DNA of 36,679 bases from Nocardioides sp. (GCF_004803405.1 NZ_SSXI01000257.1:1-36679), one strand, 5' to 3'; positions 1 to 8,403 are shown, counted from the first letter of the stretch. A program made the numbers and translations. Notes: generated by a model from the letters alone, not told the origin.

Positions 1-2
1 CG

Positions 3-1058
3 CCCTCCGCGCTCGCGCCCGGCCTGGAGAGCGCGACCCGTGGTGGCCGCCGACCCGGGCGCACCCGTTCCCTGGCCGACATCGGACCGGTGATCATCCT
101 CGCGGTGCTGGGTCTCGGTGCGGTGTTCGCGCTCGAGGCGGTCCTCGGGAACGGATGGTGGGTCTGGCCGCTCGGCATCGCCGTGGTCGGGGTGGCCCTG
201 CTCTGGCGCCAGGCGGACGAGGCCCAGCGCGAGCGCTGGCTCGACGCCACCGGCCGCGTCGACCCGCTGCGGGTGGTGCTCGGTGGGGGTGGCTGGGCGG
301 CCTGGACGCGGATCGCCGCCGGGCTGGCCCTGATCGTGGTGGCCATGGTGCTGTTCGCGCTCCGCGACGGGTCGCTCTCGCTGGCTCGCGACGCGACCAT
401 CGCCATCCTGCTCGGGATCGGGGGCCTCGCGATCGTGGTCGCACCCATCGGCTACCGACTGCTGACCGAGCTCAGCAGCGAGCGGGCCGAGCGGGTGCGC
501 ACGCAGGAGCGGGCCGACGTCGCCGCCCACCTCCACGACTCGGTGCTCCAGACCCTCGCCCTGATCCAGAAGAACCCCGCCGACGCCGCCCGCCTCGCCC
601 GCGCCCAGGAGCGTGACCTCCGGGCCTGGCTCTACGCCGGGGAGTCGCTGGACGAGGCGACCGTCGCCAGTGCGCTCCGGTCGATGGCCGCGGAGATCGA
701 GGACGCCTACGGGATCACGGTCGACGTGGTGGCCGTCGGCGACTGCGACTACGCCGAGAGCGCCCGACCGATCGTCGCGGCAGCCAGGGAGGCCACGACC
801 AACGCCGCCAAGCACGCCGGCGTGGCACGGGTCGACATCTACGCCGAGATCGTGCCCGACGGGATCGACGTGTTCGTCCGCGACCGCGGCGTCGGCTTCG
901 ACCCCTCGGCGACCCCGGAGGACCGCCTCGGCGTGCGACGCAGCATCATCGATCGCATGGAGCGACACGGCGGCCGGGTCGAGATCCGGTCCGAGCCCGG
1001 CGAGGGCACCGAGGTGCACCTGCACCTGGACCGCAAGAAGGAAGAGGGGGAGCAGTGA
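3..1058 (+). CDS. PspC-type membrane sensor histidine kinase, 5' truncated
   Basis: Sensor kinase of a two-component system; it should autophosphorylate on His and pass the phosphate to the response regulator encoded next. The reading frame is open to the window edge, so the true start and any N-terminal PspC domain lie outside; a GTG at 90 is only an internal candidate. Counting from that GTG, about four membrane segments lie in residues 1-130. The DHp-like helix follows with HLHDSVLQTL, phospho-acceptor His near residue 149. A HATPase domain follows, with an N-box (TTNAAKHAG), a G1 box (DRGVGFD) and a GEGTEVHL-like G3 region. This is the short HisKA_3/NarL-partner architecture. The stop codon overlaps the next start by 4 nt (GTGA), so the two products are translationally coupled. 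The PspC assignment is inferred from actinobacterial relatives; the kinase part is clear. Confidence 0.88.
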   Translation, partial: PSALAPGLESATRGGRRPGRTRSLADIGPVIILAVLGLGAVFALEAVLGNGWWVWPLGIAVVGVALLWRQADEAQRERWLDATGRVDPLRVVLGGGGWAAWTRIAAGLALIVVAMVLFALRDGSLSLARDATIAILLGIGGLAIVVAPIGYRLLTELSSERAERVRTQERADVAAHLHDSVLQTLALIQKNPADAARLARAQERDLRAWLYAGESLDEATVASALRSMAAEIEDAYGITVDVVAVGDCDYAESARPIVAAAREATTNAAKHAGVARVDIYAEIVPDGIDVFVRDRGVGFDPSATPEDRLGVRRSIIDRMERHGGRVEIRSEPGEGTEVHLHLDRKKEEGEQ

Positions 1059-1714
1059 CCGAGCTGGTCCGAGTGGTGGTCGTCGACGACCACGCCATGT
1101 TCCGCCGCGGGGTCAGCGCCGAGCTGGCCGCCACGGGCGCGGGTCGGGTCCAGGTGGTGGCCGAGGCCGCCGACGTGGACGAGGCAGTCGCGGCGGTGAA
1201 CGCGCACCGGCCTGACGTCGTACTGCTGGACGTGCACCTGCCTGGCGGTGGCGGCGTCGAGGTCATCCGGCGGGTCGGGAACTCCGAGGTGAGGTTCCTG
1301 GCCCTGTCGGTCTCCGACGCCGCCGAGGACGTGATCGGGACGATCCGCGGGGGAGCCCGCGGCTACGTCACCAAGACGATCACCGGGCCTCAGCTGGTCG
1401 ACGCGATCACCCGGGTCGCGGACGGCGACGCGGTGTTCTCCCCGCGCCTCGCGGGCTTCGTGCTGGACGCGTTCGCCGGCGCCGGTCTCTCGGCGGACCT
1501 CGCGAGTGTCGACGAGGACCTCGACCGGCTCACCGAGCGGGAACGCGAGGTGATGCGCCTGATCGCGCGCGGCTACTCCTACAAGGAGGTCGCCAAGGAG
1601 CTCTTCATCTCGATCAAGACCGTCGAGACCCACATGTCGTCGGTGCTGCGCAAGCTGCAGCTGTCCTCGCGCCACGAGCTGACCCGATGGGCCTCGGATC
1701 GGCGTCTGCTGTGA
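1055..1714 (+). CDS. LuxR/NarL-family response regulator
   Basis: DNA-binding response regulator, 219 aa, partner of the upstream kinase. The receiver domain (about 1-125) shows the acidic pair D11-D12, phospho-acceptor D59 in VVLLDVHLPG and the conserved Lys near 107 (YVTKT). The C-terminal LuxR helix-turn-helix (about 155-215) is textbook: LTEREREVMRLIARGYSYKE, followed by IKTVETHMSSVLRKL. The GTG start overlaps the kinase stop by 4 nt. Its own TGA overlaps a GTG that is the best start for the peptidase gene, so kinase, regulator and peptidase look like one operon. The target genes are unknown. The context suggests an envelope-related response. Confidence 0.95.
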   Translation: MTELVRVVVVDDHAMFRRGVSAELAATGAGRVQVVAEAADVDEAVAAVNAHRPDVVLLDVHLPGGGGVEVIRRVGNSEVRFLALSVSDAAEDVIGTIRGGARGYVTKTITGPQLVDAITRVADGDAVFSPRLAGFVLDAFAGAGLSADLASVDEDLDRLTEREREVMRLIARGYSYKEVAKELFISIKTVETHMSSVLRKLQLSSRHELTRWASDRRLL

Positions 1715-2604
1715 CCCGGCGGTGGCTGGCTGGGATGCTCGCCACCCTGGCCCTGGTCACCGCCGCCTGTTCGGACGGTACGACGCCCCCACCCGGCGCT
1801 GACCCGTCGACTCCCAGCGGTGCGCCCGCGAGCTCGGCGACCGTCCCGCCGGCTGGTCCGAGCTCGGACCAGCCGGCCACGGCGAAGCCGTCGGCGTCGT
1901 ACTCGACCTGGGAGCTGGGAGCGCACCCGCTCCCGCTGCGTGCCGACGGGTTCGGCCAGGTGCTGCCGACACCGAAGGAGCTTCGGGTCCGGCGCTTCCC
2001 GACCGAGGACCTGCTGCCGCCGCCCGCCGACGGCGCGTTCCACTCATCGATCGGCCCGGTCACCGGGGAGATCCGGCGGCGGATGGGGAAGACCTGGTCG
2101 CCTGCCTGCCCCGTCGCGCTGCACGAGCTCCGCTACGTCACCGTCACCTTCCGCGGCTTCGACGGCCAGGCGCACACCGGGGAGCTGGTGCTCGCAGCGC
2201 GCGCGGCGCGCGACGTGGTCTCGGTGTTCCGGGCGCTGTTCCGCGCCGACTTCCCGATCGAGGAGATGCGGCTCCCCACGACGGCGGACATCGAGGCGCA
2301 CCCCACGGGTGACGGCAACAACACCGCCGCCCTGGTCTGCCGGGCGTCTCGCGGCACGACCACCTGGTCGGCTCACGCCTACGGGCTGGCCGTCGACATC
2401 AACCCGTTCCTGAACCCCTACAGCAAGGGCGACCTGGTGCTGCCCGAGCTCGCGTCGGCGTACCTCGACCGCTCCCGCCGGCAGCCGGGGATCATCCACG
2501 CCGACTCGGTCGCGGTCCGCGAGTTCGCACGGATCGGCTGGAGCTGGGGCGGCGCGTGGCAGTCGCTGAAGGACTACCAGCACTTCACCGCCACCGGGCG
2601 GTGA
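1711..2604 (+). CDS. Secreted M15-family D-alanyl-D-alanine carboxypeptidase-like lipoprotein
   Basis: Predicted zinc peptidase acting on peptidoglycan stems outside the membrane, 297 aa. I start it at the GTG at 1711 because it makes a 4-nt GTGA overlap with the regulator gene; an ATG at 1687 gives 8 more residues. The N-terminus has a signal peptide ending LALVTAAC, probably a lipobox with Thr at -3, then a Ser/Pro/Thr-rich linker of about 60 residues. The catalytic domain carries the M15 signature SAHAYGLAVDI (His222 and Asp229 as zinc ligands) and the C-terminal KDYQHF (His291 as third ligand, Asp288 as likely catalytic acid). This is the M15_4/VanY-like arrangement. The exact bond cleaved (D,D-carboxypeptidase or L,D-/endopeptidase) cannot be read from sequence. 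Confidence 0.88.
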   Translation: MTRRWLAGMLATLALVTAACSDGTTPPPGADPSTPSGAPASSATVPPAGPSSDQPATAKPSASYSTWELGAHPLPLRADGFGQVLPTPKELRVRRFPTEDLLPPPADGAFHSSIGPVTGEIRRRMGKTWSPACPVALHELRYVTVTFRGFDGQAHTGELVLAARAARDVVSVFRALFRADFPIEEMRLPTTADIEAHPTGDGNNTAALVCRASRGTTTWSAHAYGLAVDINPFLNPYSKGDLVLPELASAYLDRSRRQPGIIHADSVAVREFARIGWSWGGAWQSLKDYQHFTATGR

Positions 2605-2655
2605 CCGAAGCGATGAGCACCGCGAGCCTGGAGGCCGCTGAAGCGTCGGCGGCCC

Positions 2656-2668
2656 TAGAGTTCAGCCC
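2656..2668 (+). promoter_or_regulatory. Probable leaderless promoter -10 element
   Basis: TAGAGT at 2656-2661 matches the actinobacterial -10 consensus TANNNT. It lies 7 nt before the ATG at 2669, and there is no Shine-Dalgarno sequence. That spacing would place the transcription start on the A of the ATG, the usual layout of leaderless genes. No convincing -35 is seen. Confidence 0.55.
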
Positions 2669-3028
2669 ATGGAGACCGCGCGCCTGATCGTCCTCATCAT
2701 CCACATCCTGGGGTTCGCCGCACTCATCGGCGGGCTGCTCGCCCAGGCCGGCAACGAGGAGAAGAAGGTCAACGGCGCGATGCGCGACGGCGTGGGCACG
2801 GCGTTCCTCGCGGGTCTGGTGCTCTGGGGGATCCTGGAGGCCGACGACGTCGACGTCAACCACGCCAAGCTGGGCACCAAGCTGCTCATCGGTGCGGTGC
2901 TCCTGGTGCTGGTGATGGCCAACACCCGCAAGCCGAGGATCCCGCAGGGGCTGTGGATCGGCCTGCTGGTCCTCGCCGTGATCGAGGTCGTGATCGCCGT
3001 CGCCTGGTCGCCGGTGCACACGTCCTGA
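2669..3028 (+). CDS. Small four-helix integral membrane protein of unknown function
   Basis: A 119-residue protein made almost entirely of four hydrophobic helices: about 5-27 (IVLIIHILGFAALIGGLLA), 44-58, 70-85 and 95-113. A short charged loop NEEKKVNG and a loop EADDVDVNHAKLG join them. It carries no catalytic motif that I recognise. The start is set by the ATG at 2669, directly downstream of a -10-like hexamer, which suggests a leaderless message. It lies 99 nt upstream of pcrA in the same direction. The spacer 3029-3127 holds two tandem copies of a 12-nt CGCTGGGTCCGC unit (3060-3083) and nothing else notable. Confidence 0.8.
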   Translation: METARLIVLIIHILGFAALIGGLLAQAGNEEKKVNGAMRDGVGTAFLAGLVLWGILEADDVDVNHAKLGTKLLIGAVLLVLVMANTRKPRIPQGLWIGLLVLAVIEVVIAVAWSPVHTS

Positions 3029-3127
3029 CCTGCCCGGGGCACCCGGCCGGCCACGCCCGTCGCTGGGTCCGCCGCTGGGTCCGCCGGTGCGTCCCCCGGG
3101 GGTGCCGCGCCGTACGCTGGTCGGAGC

Positions 3128-5620
3128 ATGAGTACGACGCCGCAGACACCCGGGTTGACCGCTGAACCGACCGACGGCGGACCCGCCGGGGCCCGCGGCC
3201 GCGGGCCGACGCCGGACCAGCTCCTCGAGGGGCTCAACGAGCCGCAGCGGCAGGCCGTCCAGCACTCGGGCCCGCCGCTGCTCGTGGTGGCCGGCGCCGG
3301 CTCGGGCAAGACCCGTGTCCTCACCCGCCGGATCGCGTGGCTGATCTCCGAGCGCAAGGCGCACCCCGGGTCGATCCTCGCGATCACCTTCACCAACAAG
3401 GCCGCCGCCGAGATGAAGGAGCGGGTCAGCGAGCTCGTCGGCAACCGGGCGCGGATCATGTGGGTGAGCACGTTCCACTCCGCCTGCGTCCGAATCCTCC
3501 GCAAGGAGGCCGAGCACCTGGTGGGCGGACCGGTGCGGTCCAACTTCAGCATCTACGACGCCCAGGACCAGAAGCGCCTGGTCACGCTGGTGCTCAACGA
3601 CCTCGACCTGGATCCGCGCCGCTACCAGCCGGGGCCGGTCCTGCACTGGATCAGCAACCACAAGAACGAGCTGCGTGATCCCGACGAGGTTGCGGCCGAC
3701 GCCCGCAACAGCATCGACGAGACGTACGCCGCCGCCTACAAGGTCTACCAGCGCCGGCTGCGGGAGGCGAACGCCCTCGACTTCGACGACCTGATCATGG
3801 AGACCGTCCTGCTGTTCCAGGCCAGGCCGGAGATCCGCGAGACGTATCGACGTCGGTTCCGGCACGTCCTGGTCGACGAGTACCAGGACACCAACCACGC
3901 GCAGTACTCCCTGATCCACCAGCTCTGCGGGCAGGACCTCGAGGAGCGGCCGGACCCCGACACCCTCGACGGCGTTCCCGCCGACCGGGTGCCGCCTGCA
4001 GAGCTGATGGTCGTCGGCGACGCCGACCAGTCGATCTACGCGTTCCGTGGCGCCGACATCCGCAACATCATGGACTTCGAGAAGGACTTCCCGGACGCGC
4101 GGACCGTCCTGCTCGAGCAGAACTACCGCTCCACCCAGCGGATCCTCACCGCGGCCAACGCCGTCATCGAGCGCAACGAGGGCCGCAAGGCCAAGCGGCT
4201 GTGGTCCGATGCCGGCGACGGGGAGAAGATCGTCGGCTACGTCGCCGACGACGAGCACGACGAGGCCCGGTTCGTCTCGGCCGAGATCGACAAGCTCACC
4301 GACGCCGGCCTGCGCCCGGCCGACATGGCGGTCTTCTACCGCACCAACGCGCAGTCCCGGGTGTTCGAGGAGATCTTCATCCGCACCGGCCTGCCCTACA
4401 AGGTCGTCGGTGGCGTGCGGTTCTACGAGCGGCGCGAGGTCCGTGACGCGCTCGCCTACCTGCGGATGCTGGTCAACCCCGACGACCAGGTCTCCCTCCG
4501 CCGGATCCTCAACACGCCCAAGCGGGGCATCGGCGACCGCGCCGTGGAGTGCGTCAACGAGCTCGCGAACCGAGAGCGGATCACCTTCTGGGAGGCGCTG
4601 CAGCGTGCCGACGAGGCGCCGGGGCTCGCCACCCGCAGCCAGACCAACATCGAGGGCTTCGTCGCCATGGTCACCGAGCTCCAGCAGATGGTGGACGCGC
4701 GCGAGCGGCCTGACGTCGTACTCGAGACGGTGCTGGACCGCTCCGGCTACCTCGCCAGCCTGGAGGCGTCCGACGACCCGCAGGACGCGACCCGCGTCGA
4801 GAACCTCGGCGAGCTGGTCGCCGTCGCCCGTGAGTTCGCCGAGGACCCCGTCGCCGGGCCCTCGGCCGACCCCACCGATGTCGACGCCGGCATCGTCGAG
4901 CCGGGGCTCGCGGACTTCCTCGAGCGGGTCGCGCTGGTCGCCGACGCCGACCAGATCCCCGACGCACCGGACCCCGACGACCCGGACGCACCGGCCGATA
5001 CCGGCGTCGTCACCCTCATGACGCTCCACACCGCGAAGGGCCTGGAGTTCCCGGTCGTGTTCCTCACCGGCATGGAGGACGGCGTCTTCCCGCACTCGCG
5101 GGCGCTCGGCGACCGGCCCGAGCTCGAGGAGGAGCGCCGGCTGGCCTACGTCGGCATCACCCGCGCGCGCCAGCGGCTCTACGTCTCCCGCGCCGTGGTC
5201 CGCTCCGCCTGGGGCGCGCCGGCCCACAACCCGGCGTCCCGCTTCCTCTCCGAGCTGCCCGTCGACCTCGTCGACTGGCGCCGCACGGAGGCCGACCAGA
5301 CCCGGTGGTCGCGGCCGACGTTCGCCTCCGAGGGCCGCGGCTACGACGACGCCGGCGGTGCCCGCCTCGGTGCCCCGACCGCAGCCGGGCGCCGTAACTT
5401 CAGCTCCGCCGCCGCCCGCGCGGATGCGGCGAGCAAGGCGAAGACCTCGCGCCCGATCCCTGTGCTGGTACCCGGCGACCGGGTCACCCACGACTCGTTC
5501 GGCATGGGCACCGTGGTGGCAGTGGAGGGCGTCGGCGAGAAGTCCGTGGCCTCGATCGACTTCGGTACCGACGGCGTCAAACGGCTGCTGCTCCGCTACG
5601 CCCCGGTGGAGAAGCTCTAA
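3128..5620 (+). CDS. pcrA: ATP-dependent DNA helicase PcrA/UvrD
   Basis: Superfamily 1A 3'-5' DNA helicase for repair and replication-fork maintenance, 830 aa. Seen in order: a disordered N-terminus of about 30 residues; the Q-motif region (LNEPQRQAV); Walker A (AGAGSGKTRVL); motif Ia (AITFTNKAAAEMKERV); Walker B (VDEYQDTNHAQY); motif III (GDADQSIYAFRGA); motif IV (LEQNYRST); motif V (TLHTAKGLEFPVVFLTGMED); motif VI (YVGITRARQRLY). The C-terminal 55 residues (GDRVTHDSFGMGTVV) form the Tudor-like domain typical of PcrA, which in relatives contacts RNA polymerase. Two Asp/Pro-rich insertions sit at about residues 275-290 and 575-625. TACGCT at 3113-3118, 9 nt before the ATG, may be a -10 for a nearly leaderless message. 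The gene converges on the M23 peptidase gene across a 22-nt repeat element. Confidence 0.97.
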   Translation: MSTTPQTPGLTAEPTDGGPAGARGRGPTPDQLLEGLNEPQRQAVQHSGPPLLVVAGAGSGKTRVLTRRIAWLISERKAHPGSILAITFTNKAAAEMKERVSELVGNRARIMWVSTFHSACVRILRKEAEHLVGGPVRSNFSIYDAQDQKRLVTLVLNDLDLDPRRYQPGPVLHWISNHKNELRDPDEVAADARNSIDETYAAAYKVYQRRLREANALDFDDLIMETVLLFQARPEIRETYRRRFRHVLVDEYQDTNHAQYSLIHQLCGQDLEERPDPDTLDGVPADRVPPAELMVVGDADQSIYAFRGADIRNIMDFEKDFPDARTVLLEQNYRSTQRILTAANAVIERNEGRKAKRLWSDAGDGEKIVGYVADDEHDEARFVSAEIDKLTDAGLRPADMAVFYRTNAQSRVFEEIFIRTGLPYKVVGGVRFYERREVRDALAYLRMLVNPDDQVSLRRILNTPKRGIGDRAVECVNELANRERITFWEALQRADEAPGLATRSQTNIEGFVAMVTELQQMVDARERPDVVLETVLDRSGYLASLEASDDPQDATRVENLGELVAVAREFAEDPVAGPSADPTDVDAGIVEPGLADFLERVALVADADQIPDAPDPDDPDAPADTGVVTLMTLHTAKGLEFPVVFLTGMEDGVFPHSRALGDRPELEEERRLAYVGITRARQRLYVSRAVVRSAWGAPAHNPASRFLSELPVDLVDWRRTEADQTRWSRPTFASEGRGYDDAGGARLGAPTAAGRRNFSSAAARADAASKAKTSRPIPVLVPGDRVTHDSFGMGTVVAVEGVGEKSVASIDFGTDGVKRLLLRYAPVEKL

Positions 5621-5623
5621 CCC

Positions 5624-5769
5624 GCGAAGGGGCGCACTTTGCGGTGCGAGGGGGCGCACTTTGCGGTGCGAGGGGGCGCGCTCGTCGTACCGATGCCCTC
5701 TCGAACCGCGAACTGCGCCCCCTCGTGGCGCAGACCGTGCCCCTTCGTGGCGCAGACCGTGCCCCTTCG
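5624..5769 (+). repeat. Intergenic inverted array of 22-nt units (element A)
   Basis: The whole spacer between two convergent genes is a symmetric array. Left arm: three head-to-tail 22-nt units at 5624-5645, 5646-5667 and 5668-5689. The first two differ at a single base and share the core GGGGCGCACTTTGCGGT; the third diverges in its second half. A 14-nt centre follows (5690-5703). Right arm: three 22-nt units in inverse orientation at 5704-5725, 5726-5747 and 5748-5769, the last two identical. Left unit 2 and the reverse complement of right unit 1 agree at about 18-19 of 22 positions. As RNA it would fold into a long imperfect hairpin from either strand, so a bidirectional terminator or 3'-end stabiliser is the simplest role. 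No protein-coding potential. Confidence 0.85.
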
Positions 5770-5773
5770 TGGA

Positions 5774-6883
5774 CTACGGGGTCACGCCGTGGACGCGGAG
5801 GGCCGCGTCGGGGTCCACCGGGTCGCCGCCGCCGGGGCGGACCTCGAGGTGGAGGTGCGGACCGGTGACGTGGCCGGTCGAGCCGACGTAGCCGATGATG
5901 TCGCCGCCGCGGACGGTGTCGCCCTCCTGGACGTCGTACGACGACTGGTGGCAGATCCAGATCTCCGTGCCGTCCTCGAGCGTGATCACGGTCTTGTTGC
6001 CGTAGGCGCCGTCGGAGCCGACCTCGGTCACGACGCCGTTGGCGACCGCTCGGATCGGCGTGCCGCTGGGCGCGGCGAAGTCGAGGCCGGTGTGGTAGCT
6101 CGCCCAGAGTCCGTACTGGCCGTAGGTGGCGGTGAGCCGGTAGGTGCCCGGGTCGATGGGGAGCACCCACTGGTTCAGGGCGATCTCCGCGGCTTCCTTG
6201 TCGGCGTCCCGGGCGAGCTCGCTGAGCGCGCTGTTGCGCTCCTCGGCGTGACGCTCGGCCTCGGCGACGACGTCGGCGCCGTTGGCCTGGGCGAGGGCGT
6301 CCCGGTCGGAGTCTCGGCTGATCGTCTCGCCGCGGGTGCCGACGGTGCCGCTGCCGAACGAGCCGGTCATCGCGTTGGTCGCAGTGAGCCGCTCCGATGC
6401 CGAGGTCAGCTGGGGGTCGGCAGTCGAGGTGACGACGCCGCCGACGGCGACGGCGAGGGTGGCGAGGCCGACCGCGACCGGCATCGACGGGAGTCCGCGG
6501 AAGAGCGGCCCGCGGGTGCCGGCGTGCTTGACGGCGCGCCGCTTGCCCGGCCGGGCCGCGCGGAGCGAGGTCGAGGAGTCGGACAGCGGGTCGATGAGCT
6601 GGATGTCGCTCAGGGCGGGCAGCTCGACGGTGGGCGCCCGCTCACCGGAGCGGCGCAGCTCGGCCGGCTGTTCGACGCGCACGGCCGGCTCGACGGCGAC
6701 GACGACCGGTGTGGTGACCGGGGACTCGCGCGTCGGCTCGGCGATCTGCGCCAGTGGCGCGGTGGTCGTCTCCTCAGCGCTGAGCCGGCCCGCAATCCGC
6801 TTGCCGACGTACTTCTCGGGGGAGGGGGCGCTGGGAGTCGAGCGGCGTCGCGGCGCACGGTGGTCCGCTCGGTGGTTACCCAT
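5774..6883 (-). CDS. Membrane-anchored M23-family metallopeptidase (LytM-like)
   Basis: Predicted cell-wall endopeptidase, 369 aa. The start is the ATG at 6883 (MGNHRADHR), preceded by GGAG 10 nt upstream. A longer open frame to 7108 exists, but its extra residues look non-coding. Order: a basic, Pro/Thr/Glu-rich cytoplasmic region of about 150 residues; a single transmembrane helix (MPVAVGLATLAVAVGGVV); a charged, Ala/Glu-rich probable coiled coil (ADVVAEAERHAEERNSALSE); then the M23 domain. Metal ligands are visible in YHTGLDFAAPSGTPI (HxxxD) and GPHLHLEVRP (HxH). The complete ligand set suggests an active enzyme rather than a degenerate LytM regulator. Transcribed toward pcrA; its upstream region is shared with sucC. 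Confidence 0.9.
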   Translation of the reverse strand: MGNHRADHRAPRRRSTPSAPSPEKYVGKRIAGRLSAEETTTAPLAQIAEPTRESPVTTPVVVAVEPAVRVEQPAELRRSGERAPTVELPALSDIQLIDPLSDSSTSLRAARPGKRRAVKHAGTRGPLFRGLPSMPVAVGLATLAVAVGGVVTSTADPQLTSASERLTATNAMTGSFGSGTVGTRGETISRDSDRDALAQANGADVVAEAERHAEERNSALSELARDADKEAAEIALNQWVLPIDPGTYRLTATYGQYGLWASYHTGLDFAAPSGTPIRAVANGVVTEVGSDGAYGNKTVITLEDGTEIWICHQSSYDVQEGDTVRGGDIIGYVGSTGHVTGPHLHLEVRPGGGDPVDPDAALRVHGVTP

Positions 6884-7093
6884 CGACTGCTGACTCCATG
6901 GTGGGGGACGGTGGTCCAGGCCGCTTCGACCCGATCCTGCTCGTCCGAGACGCCCGAGAATGGCTCCGACCGAGGTGGCCGTCGGGTGACGGCCGGGTGA
7001 AACGTGCGTGCCGACCATAGCCGATGTCGACACCGCTCCGAAATCCTGCGGGCCGCCGGTTGTGGACGAGTGGCAGCCGCCCATGGGATCGGC

Positions 7094-7109
7094 AGTGACG
7101 GTGGTCACT
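7094..7109. promoter_or_regulatory. CRP/GlxR-like operator upstream of sucC
   Basis: AGTGACGGTGGTCACT is a perfect inverted repeat with 6-bp arms and a 4-nt spacer. It contains GTGA-N6-TCAC, the core of the CRP/GlxR-family consensus TGTGA-N6-TCACA. It ends about 40 nt before a possible -10 (TAGTGT, 7149-7154). Its centre would lie near -60 relative to the inferred transcription start, a classical activator position. sucC is the likely target, but the divergent peptidase gene cannot be excluded. Confidence 0.5.
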
Positions 7110-7148
7110 CTGGCGGGGCCGGGTCTTATCGACCGAGCCGTCCGGGAC

Positions 7149-7201
7149 TAGTGTGCCCGGGGTGTGCCGCGTGCGCACCGGACCTGACCTAGATGTGAGG
7201 A
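7149..7201 (+). promoter_or_regulatory. Possible sucC promoter -10 and ribosome-binding site
   Basis: TAGTGT at 7149-7154 fits the TANNNT -10 consensus and would give a leader of about 48 nt. The Shine-Dalgarno GAGGA at 7197-7201 precedes the GTG start by 7 nt and fixes the sucC start. The -35 region is weak (CTTATC at 7125-7130, 18-nt spacer), which is consistent with dependence on an activator. Confidence 0.4.
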
Positions 7202-7208
7202 CATATCA

Positions 7209-8375
7209 GTGGACCTGATGGAGTACCAGGCGAAGCAGCTCTTCGCCAAGCACGGCGTGGCAACCACCCTCGGCGTGGTCGTCGAGACCGCAGAGGCGGC
7301 GAAGGCTGCGGCTGAGGAGATGGGCGGCGTCACCGTCGTCAAGGCCCAGGTCAAGGCCGGTGGCCGTGGCAAGGCCGGCGGCGTCAAGCTGGCCAAGACC
7401 CCGGACGAGGCGTTCGAGCACGCCTCCAACATCCTCGGCATGGAGATCAAGGGCCTGACGGTCAACCGCGTCCTGGTCACTCCGGCCACCCCGCCGGAGG
7501 AGGAGTACTACTTCTCCTTCCTGCTGGACCGCTCCAACCGCCAGTACCTCTGCATCGCCTCGGTCGAGGGCGGCGTCGAGATCGAGGAGGTCGCCAAGAC
7601 CAACCCCGACGCGGTGAAGAAGATCGCCATCGACCCGGGCGTCGGCGTCGACGCGGAGAAGGCACGCGCCATCGCCACCGAGGCCGCCTTCCCCGAGCCG
7701 GTCTTCGAGCAGGCCGTGGAGATGATCGAGAAGCTCTTCAAGGTCTTCGTCGAGGAGGACGCCACCCTCGTCGAGGTCAACCCCCTGGCCCGCCTCGCCG
7801 GTGACCGGCTGGAGGCCCTCGACGGCAAGGTGTCGCTCGACGACAACGCCTCCGAGGTCCGTCACCCCGACCACGAGCAGTTCGAGATCCGCGAGGAGGC
7901 CGACGCGCTCGAGTCGAAGGCCAAGGACCTCGGGCTCAACTACGTCAAGCTCGACGGCCAGGTCGGCATCATCGGCAACGGTGCGGGGCTCGTCATGAGC
8001 ACCCTCGACGTGGTCGCCTACGCCGGCGAGAAGCACGGCGGCGTGAAGCCGGCGAACTTCCTCGACATCGGTGGCGGCGCGAACGCCCAGGTGATGGCCA
8101 ACGGCCTCGACGTGATCCTGAACGACGAGCAGGTCAAGTCTGTCTTCGTGAACGTCTTCGGCGGCATCACGGCGTGTGACGAGGTCGCGAACGGCATCGT
8201 CGGGGCGCTGGAGCTCCTCGGCGGCGCCGCGACCAAGCCGCTGGTCGTTCGACTCGACGGCAACAACGTCGAGCTCGGTCGGCAGATCCTGAACGAGGCC
8301 AACCACCCACTGGTGACCCTCGTCGACACCATGGACGGCGCGGCCGACAAGGCCGCCGAGCTCGCCAACGCCTGA
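7209..8375 (+). CDS. sucC: Succinate-CoA ligase [ADP/GDP-forming] subunit beta
   Basis: Beta subunit of succinyl-CoA synthetase, which converts succinyl-CoA, phosphate and NDP to succinate, CoA and NTP in the TCA cycle. At 388 aa it has the usual length of the bacterial beta chain. It opens with the family signature [17 protein letters not shown]. The ATP-grasp domain (about 1-235) includes [20 protein letters not shown], and EVNPLARL carries a metal-binding Glu/Asn pair. The C-terminal CoA-ligase domain contains [21 protein letters not shown] and [14 protein letters not shown]. The GTG start is supported by GAGGA 7 nt upstream. sucD follows 28 nt downstream in the same operon. Confidence 0.98.
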   Translation: MDLMEYQAKQLFAKHGVATTLGVVVETAEAAKAAAEEMGGVTVVKAQVKAGGRGKAGGVKLAKTPDEAFEHASNILGMEIKGLTVNRVLVTPATPPEEEYYFSFLLDRSNRQYLCIASVEGGVEIEEVAKTNPDAVKKIAIDPGVGVDAEKARAIATEAAFPEPVFEQAVEMIEKLFKVFVEEDATLVEVNPLARLAGDRLEALDGKVSLDDNASEVRHPDHEQFEIREEADALESKAKDLGLNYVKLDGQVGIIGNGAGLVMSTLDVVAYAGEKHGGVKPANFLDIGGGANAQVMANGLDVILNDEQVKSVFVNVFGGITACDEVANGIVGALELLGGAATKPLVVRLDGNNVELGRQILNEANHPLVTLVDTMDGAADKAAELANA

Positions 8376-8403
8376 CCGCGTCGACACAGACTGGGATAGA
8401 AGA

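Larger units (their letters stand above)
6884..7208. other. Divergent intergenic region between the M23 peptidase gene and sucC
   Basis: This 325-nt gap holds the regulatory regions of two divergent genes and no convincing gene; the short open frames in it have atypical composition. Seen: GGAG (minus strand, 6894-6897) serving the peptidase ATG; a CRP-like inverted repeat at 7094-7109; a possible -10 TAGTGT at 7149-7154 for sucC; and the sucC Shine-Dalgarno GAGGA at 7197-7201, 7 nt before the GTG at 7209. Confidence 0.7.

Noticed and set aside
2585..5659. 1024-aa open frame antisense to pcrA
   Set aside because: A codon-bias shadow of pcrA in high-GC DNA: rich in Gly, Arg, Asp, Val, Leu with no domain, and fully covered by a certain gene.
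5624..5769. CRISPR array
   Set aside because: Units are directly adjacent 22-mers with no unique spacers and reverse orientation halfway; no cas genes are present.
6884..7108. N-terminal extension of the M23 peptidase
   Set aside because: Extra residues look like translated control DNA. The ATG at 6883 has GGAG 10 nt upstream and starts a typical basic cytoplasmic segment.
7004..7192. Possible 62-aa gene between the M23 gene and sucC
   Set aside because: No ribosome-binding site, atypical composition, and it overlaps the probable sucC promoter and CRP-like site.
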